Origin: Mycobacterium adipatum
GTDB lineage: Bacteria > Actinomycetota > Actinomycetes > Mycobacteriales > Mycobacteriaceae
Assembly (NCBI RefSeq): GCF_001644575.1
Contig: NZ_CP015596.1
Coordinates: 1,612,001-1,676,000, forward strand
Reading direction: 5' to 3'
Length of the DNA: 64,000 nt
The position numbers were made by a program, and so were the translations under genes. Position 1 is the first letter of the stretch; the number at the start of each line of letters is the position of its first letter. The notes under the pieces were generated by a model. The model was not told the origin of the DNA. It worked only from the letters and a program-made list of their open reading frames with translations, and made no database searches. Shown here piece after piece: positions 61,725 through 64,000 of this stretch.

Positions 61725-62882
61725 TCAGGGCTCTCCGGCGTCGTCCGGAGCGGCCTCGATATGCGCCCCCGGGCGCGCCACGGGCAGACCGAAGGCGAAG
61801 GTCGCGCCGCGCCCGGGGCCGGCACTGGCCACGGAGATCGTGCCGCCTTGGGCCTCGACCAGCGCGCGTGCAATGGCCAGGCCGAGACCGGCGCCTCCGT
61901 GCTCGCGATCGCGTGCGGTGTCCGCGCGGTACAGCCGTTCGAAGATCCTGGGTAGGTGTTCGGCCGCGATGCCGGCGCCGTCGTCGGCCACCGTGACAAT
62001 GACGGCGGCGCCCTCGTGTGCACAGGTCAACTCGACGGATCCGCCGGGCGGCGTGTGCCTCAGCGCATTGTCGAGGAGATTACCGATGACCTGGGCGAGG
62101 CGTTGCTCGTCGGCCCAGACCTTGGGAAGCGCTCGGTGCGGGTGCAGCCGTATGGCCACGCCCTTGGCGGCGTAGCGTTCCCGGACAGCGGCAACGCCCC
62201 GGCGCACGACGGCGTCTACGTCAACCATGTTGCAGGACAGCGAGAAACGACTCTCCTCGGCATGGGCGAGTGCGGCGACGTCTGCGGAGAAACGGACCAG
62301 CCGTCTGGTTTGGTCGCGCAACATGGCCGCGGTCTCGGGCGTCAGGGTGCGGACACCGTCTTCGATCGCCTCGATATAGGCCTCGAGCACGGACACGGGG
62401 GTGCGGATCTCATGGGCCAGATCCCGGAACAAGCGTTGCCGTGTGGAGTCGACGGTCTGCAGCCGGGAGGCCATCTGGTTGAAGGCGATGGCCAAGGCGT
62501 CGAAGTCATCGCCGAGTCTCGGTGGCATCACGCGGATGTCGTAGTCGCCGTCCGCCACCGCGCTGGCCGCCGACGCCACCTCGGTGACCGATCGCTGGAG
62601 TCGTCTGCTCACATAGAGGCTGGCCGCCAGGGCCACCAGCGCCGACACCGCCACCGCCACCCCGATGGAGATGCCGGTGGCGTAGCCGTACGCCTCCTCG
62701 GCGTGCACCTCCTCCATGGAATTGGCCGGCACTCCGGCCCGGTGCAGATGTTCGCGGAACAGTGGGGGGCCGGCGACCGCGGCGACGAGCATGGTCGTCA
62801 GGGCGCCGGTGAGCACGACGATCGCCTGGGCGGCCAGCAGACGCATCCCCAGGCCCGGGCGGCGCGACCGTGCGGCTGTCAT
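61725..62882 (-). CDS. Two-component sensor histidine kinase
   Basis: 385 residues. TM1 about 13-36, a short external loop of about 31 residues containing several His/Glu (EHLHRAG...EEVHAEEAYG), TM2 about 68-90, HAMP about 90-143, HisKA with DLAHEIRTPVS (His157), and an HATPase with NLLDNALRHTPPGG, DDGAGIA and GGAGLGLAI. BaeS/CzcS-like. The small His-rich loop could bind metal, in keeping with the DUF305 neighbour. ATG 62882 overlaps the regulator stop by 4 nt. Confidence 0.92.
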   Translation of the reverse strand: MTAARSRRPGLGMRLLAAQAIVVLTGALTTMLVAAVAGPPLFREHLHRAGVPANSMEEVHAEEAYGYATGISIGVAVAVSALVALAASLYVSRRLQRSVTEVASAASAVADGDYDIRVMPPRLGDDFDALAIAFNQMASRLQTVDSTRQRLFRDLAHEIRTPVSVLEAYIEAIEDGVRTLTPETAAMLRDQTRRLVRFSADVAALAHAEESRFSLSCNMVDVDAVVRRGVAAVRERYAAKGVAIRLHPHRALPKVWADEQRLAQVIGNLLDNALRHTPPGGSVELTCAHEGAAVIVTVADDGAGIAAEHLPRIFERLYRADTARDREHGGAGLGLAIARALVEAQGGTISVASAGPGRGATFAFGLPVARPGAHIEAAPDDAGEP

Positions 62883-63625
62883 CGCCCGCCGCCCATGCGA
62901 TACCCGACCCCGCGCACGGTCGTGATGAAGCGGGGTTGGGCGGCGTCATCACCGAGCTTGCGGCGAAGATGCCCGATGTGGACGTCGACCAGGTGGTCGT
63001 TGCCGACCCATGGACCCTCACGCACGATCTCCAGGAGTTGACGGCGGCTGAGCACGACGCCGGGCCGGCCGGACAGCGCGTCGAGAATGTCGAACTCGGT
63101 CCGTGTCAGCAGGACCGGCTCATCGTCGAGGCGCACCTCACGCGCATCGACGTCGATGCTCAGCGCGCCGAAGTGCCGGGGCGCGGTGATGCGATGATCG
63201 GCGGCGGGCGTCGGGGTCTGAAGTACGCGCGGGCGTCGCAGCATGGCCCGGATGCGCGCAACCAGTTCCCGCGGGCTGAACGGCTTGGTGACGTAGTCAT
63301 CGGCACCGACGGTGAGTCCGAGTACGGTGTCGATCTCGGCGTCACGTGCGGTGAGCATGACGACGTAGGCATCCGAGAAGGTGCGCAGCTGCCGGCACAC
63401 TTCCAGGCCGTCGATTCCCGGCAGGCCGAGGTCCAGGATGACCACATCGGGGTCCAGTTCGCGGGCAATGGCGATCGCCTCGAGGCCGTCGGCGGCCACG
63501 GCTGTCTCGAACTGCTCACGCTGCAAGTAGCTGGCCACGACTTCGGCCAGCGGCACCTCGTCATCGACGACGAGTGCCCGGTAACCCTTCGTCTGCTCCG
63601 ACGACCGACCCCTGCCGTGCTCCAT
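62879..63625 (-). CDS. OmpR-family response regulator
   Basis: 248 residues from ATG 63625; a GTG at 63652 would add nine. Receiver: acidic pair VVDDE, phosphoacceptor Asp65 in VVILDLGLPG, MLTA and YVTKPF lysine. C-terminal winged helix: VLLTRTEFDILDALSGRPGVVLSRRQLLEIV, VDVHIGHLRRKLG and TVRGVGYRMG. Pairs with the kinase 62882; the TCTTCATC direct repeat at 60936 is a candidate target. Confidence 0.92.
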   Translation of the reverse strand: MEHGRGRSSEQTKGYRALVVDDEVPLAEVVASYLQREQFETAVAADGLEAIAIARELDPDVVILDLGLPGIDGLEVCRQLRTFSDAYVVMLTARDAEIDTVLGLTVGADDYVTKPFSPRELVARIRAMLRRPRVLQTPTPAADHRITAPRHFGALSIDVDAREVRLDDEPVLLTRTEFDILDALSGRPGVVLSRRQLLEIVREGPWVGNDHLVDVHIGHLRRKLGDDAAQPRFITTVRGVGYRMGGGR

Positions 63626-63748
63626 GGCCTCAATGGTGCCTGCCGGAGGCACGTTGGTGATCCATCAACGCCGGTAACGACCGGATCTTGAGCGAATCTT
63701 CACACCGCGCATACCGAATCTGCGGGTCTGCGGCGCCGTCGTGCCGCG

Positions 63749-64000
63749 TCAGCTCTCGATGATCCGCACCACGTAGGGCGTCATACCCGAGGTGCGTACC
63801 GGTGAGACCTTGATGGGCACCCCCGTCTGCTGCGCCTCGATCATCCGGCCCCCGCCGAGATAAATGGCTTCGTGCTGGCTTCCCCCCGGGCCCCAGAACA
63901 GCAGATCGCCGCGTTTGGCTTCGGACGGGGCAACCTTGCGACCTGCTTCGTACTGGTCGCCCGAGTAGCGCGGCAGCAGCACCCCCACCCCGGCGAAGGC
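63749..64000 (-). CDS. NlpC/P60 peptidoglycan endopeptidase, C-terminal part
   Basis: The gene enters from the right edge; only the last 83 residues are visible. FAGVGVLLPRYSGDQYEAG, RGDLLFWGPGGSQHEAIYLGGG and VSPVRTSGMTPYVVRIIES match the C-terminal half of RipA/RipB-type D,L-endopeptidases, with the catalytic His in SQHEAIY. The catalytic Cys lies outside the window. Such enzymes are secreted and cut the peptide stem in septal peptidoglycan. Which Rip paralogue it is cannot be decided here. Confidence 0.9.
   Translation of the reverse strand, partial: AFAGVGVLLPRYSGDQYEAGRKVAPSEAKRGDLLFWGPGGSQHEAIYLGGGRMIEAQQTGVPIKVSPVRTSGMTPYVVRIIES

Overview
The window is chromosomal DNA of a fast-growing, environmental Mycobacterium/Mycolicibacterium-type actinomycete. 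The evidence is very high GC, GTG/TTG starts, many leaderless promoters (TANNNT about 6-7 nt before a start codon), mycothiol and mycolate-lineage genes (mshD, lmeA, desA1, LCP protein), no PE/PPE genes, and gene orders that, from memory, match two M. tuberculosis blocks: Rv0813c-Rv0826 (positions 1-24.5 kb) and Rv0854-Rv0860 (32-59.7 kb). Both blocks are interrupted here by extra metabolic clusters. No insertion sequence, prophage or CRISPR array was seen.

Layout. 1-3.6 kb: sulfur/redox genes on the minus strand (lmeA-thiX, then DUF4395-cysA-DUF1416 behind a polycysteine leader ORF, then a tiny membrane peptide coupled to nitrobindin). 3.8-5.5 kb: glnR-mshD. 5.4-11.8 kb: an arsenic-resistance island (three ArsR-type regulators, CadI/ArsI, ArsA, ArsD, Acr3, three arsenate-reductase-like proteins) between mshD and pstS. 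11.9-18.3 kb: pstSCAB and phoU with PHO-box-like repeats, plus a MarR/oxidoreductase pair. 18.3-24.5 kb: LCP ligase, dus, desA1, TetR/MpaB. 24.7-32.9 kb: Ser/Thr kinase, four tRNAs (Lys, Glu, Asp, Phe), a secreted YdcF-like protein, two TetR regulators, a CrtI-like oxidoreductase, zwf and two SRPBCC proteins.

33-40.8 kb is a ureide (allantoin) catabolic island: GntR regulator, NCS1 permease, hydantoin/allantoin racemase, PuuE-type allantoinase, allantoicase and an aldolase-like protein. It is split by a 13E12-family HNH gene that carries a perfect LexA box. dapC follows (40.8-42 kb). 42-46.7 kb holds small regulator/enzyme pairs, including one frameshifted dehydrogenase. 46.7-53 kb is a complete urease operon (urtA-like, fused ureAB, ureC, G, D, E, F) with a divergent LuxR-type regulator. 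Allantoicase releases urea, so the ureide and urease blocks together form a plausible purine-nitrogen salvage route, with glnR in the same window as a candidate nitrogen regulator.

54-64 kb: Old Yellow Enzyme reductase, an alpha/beta hydrolase of different base composition, fadA-fadB, a GlxA/AraC regulator, a Met/His-rich DUF305 lipoprotein facing a two-component system, and the start of an NlpC/P60 gene at the window edge.
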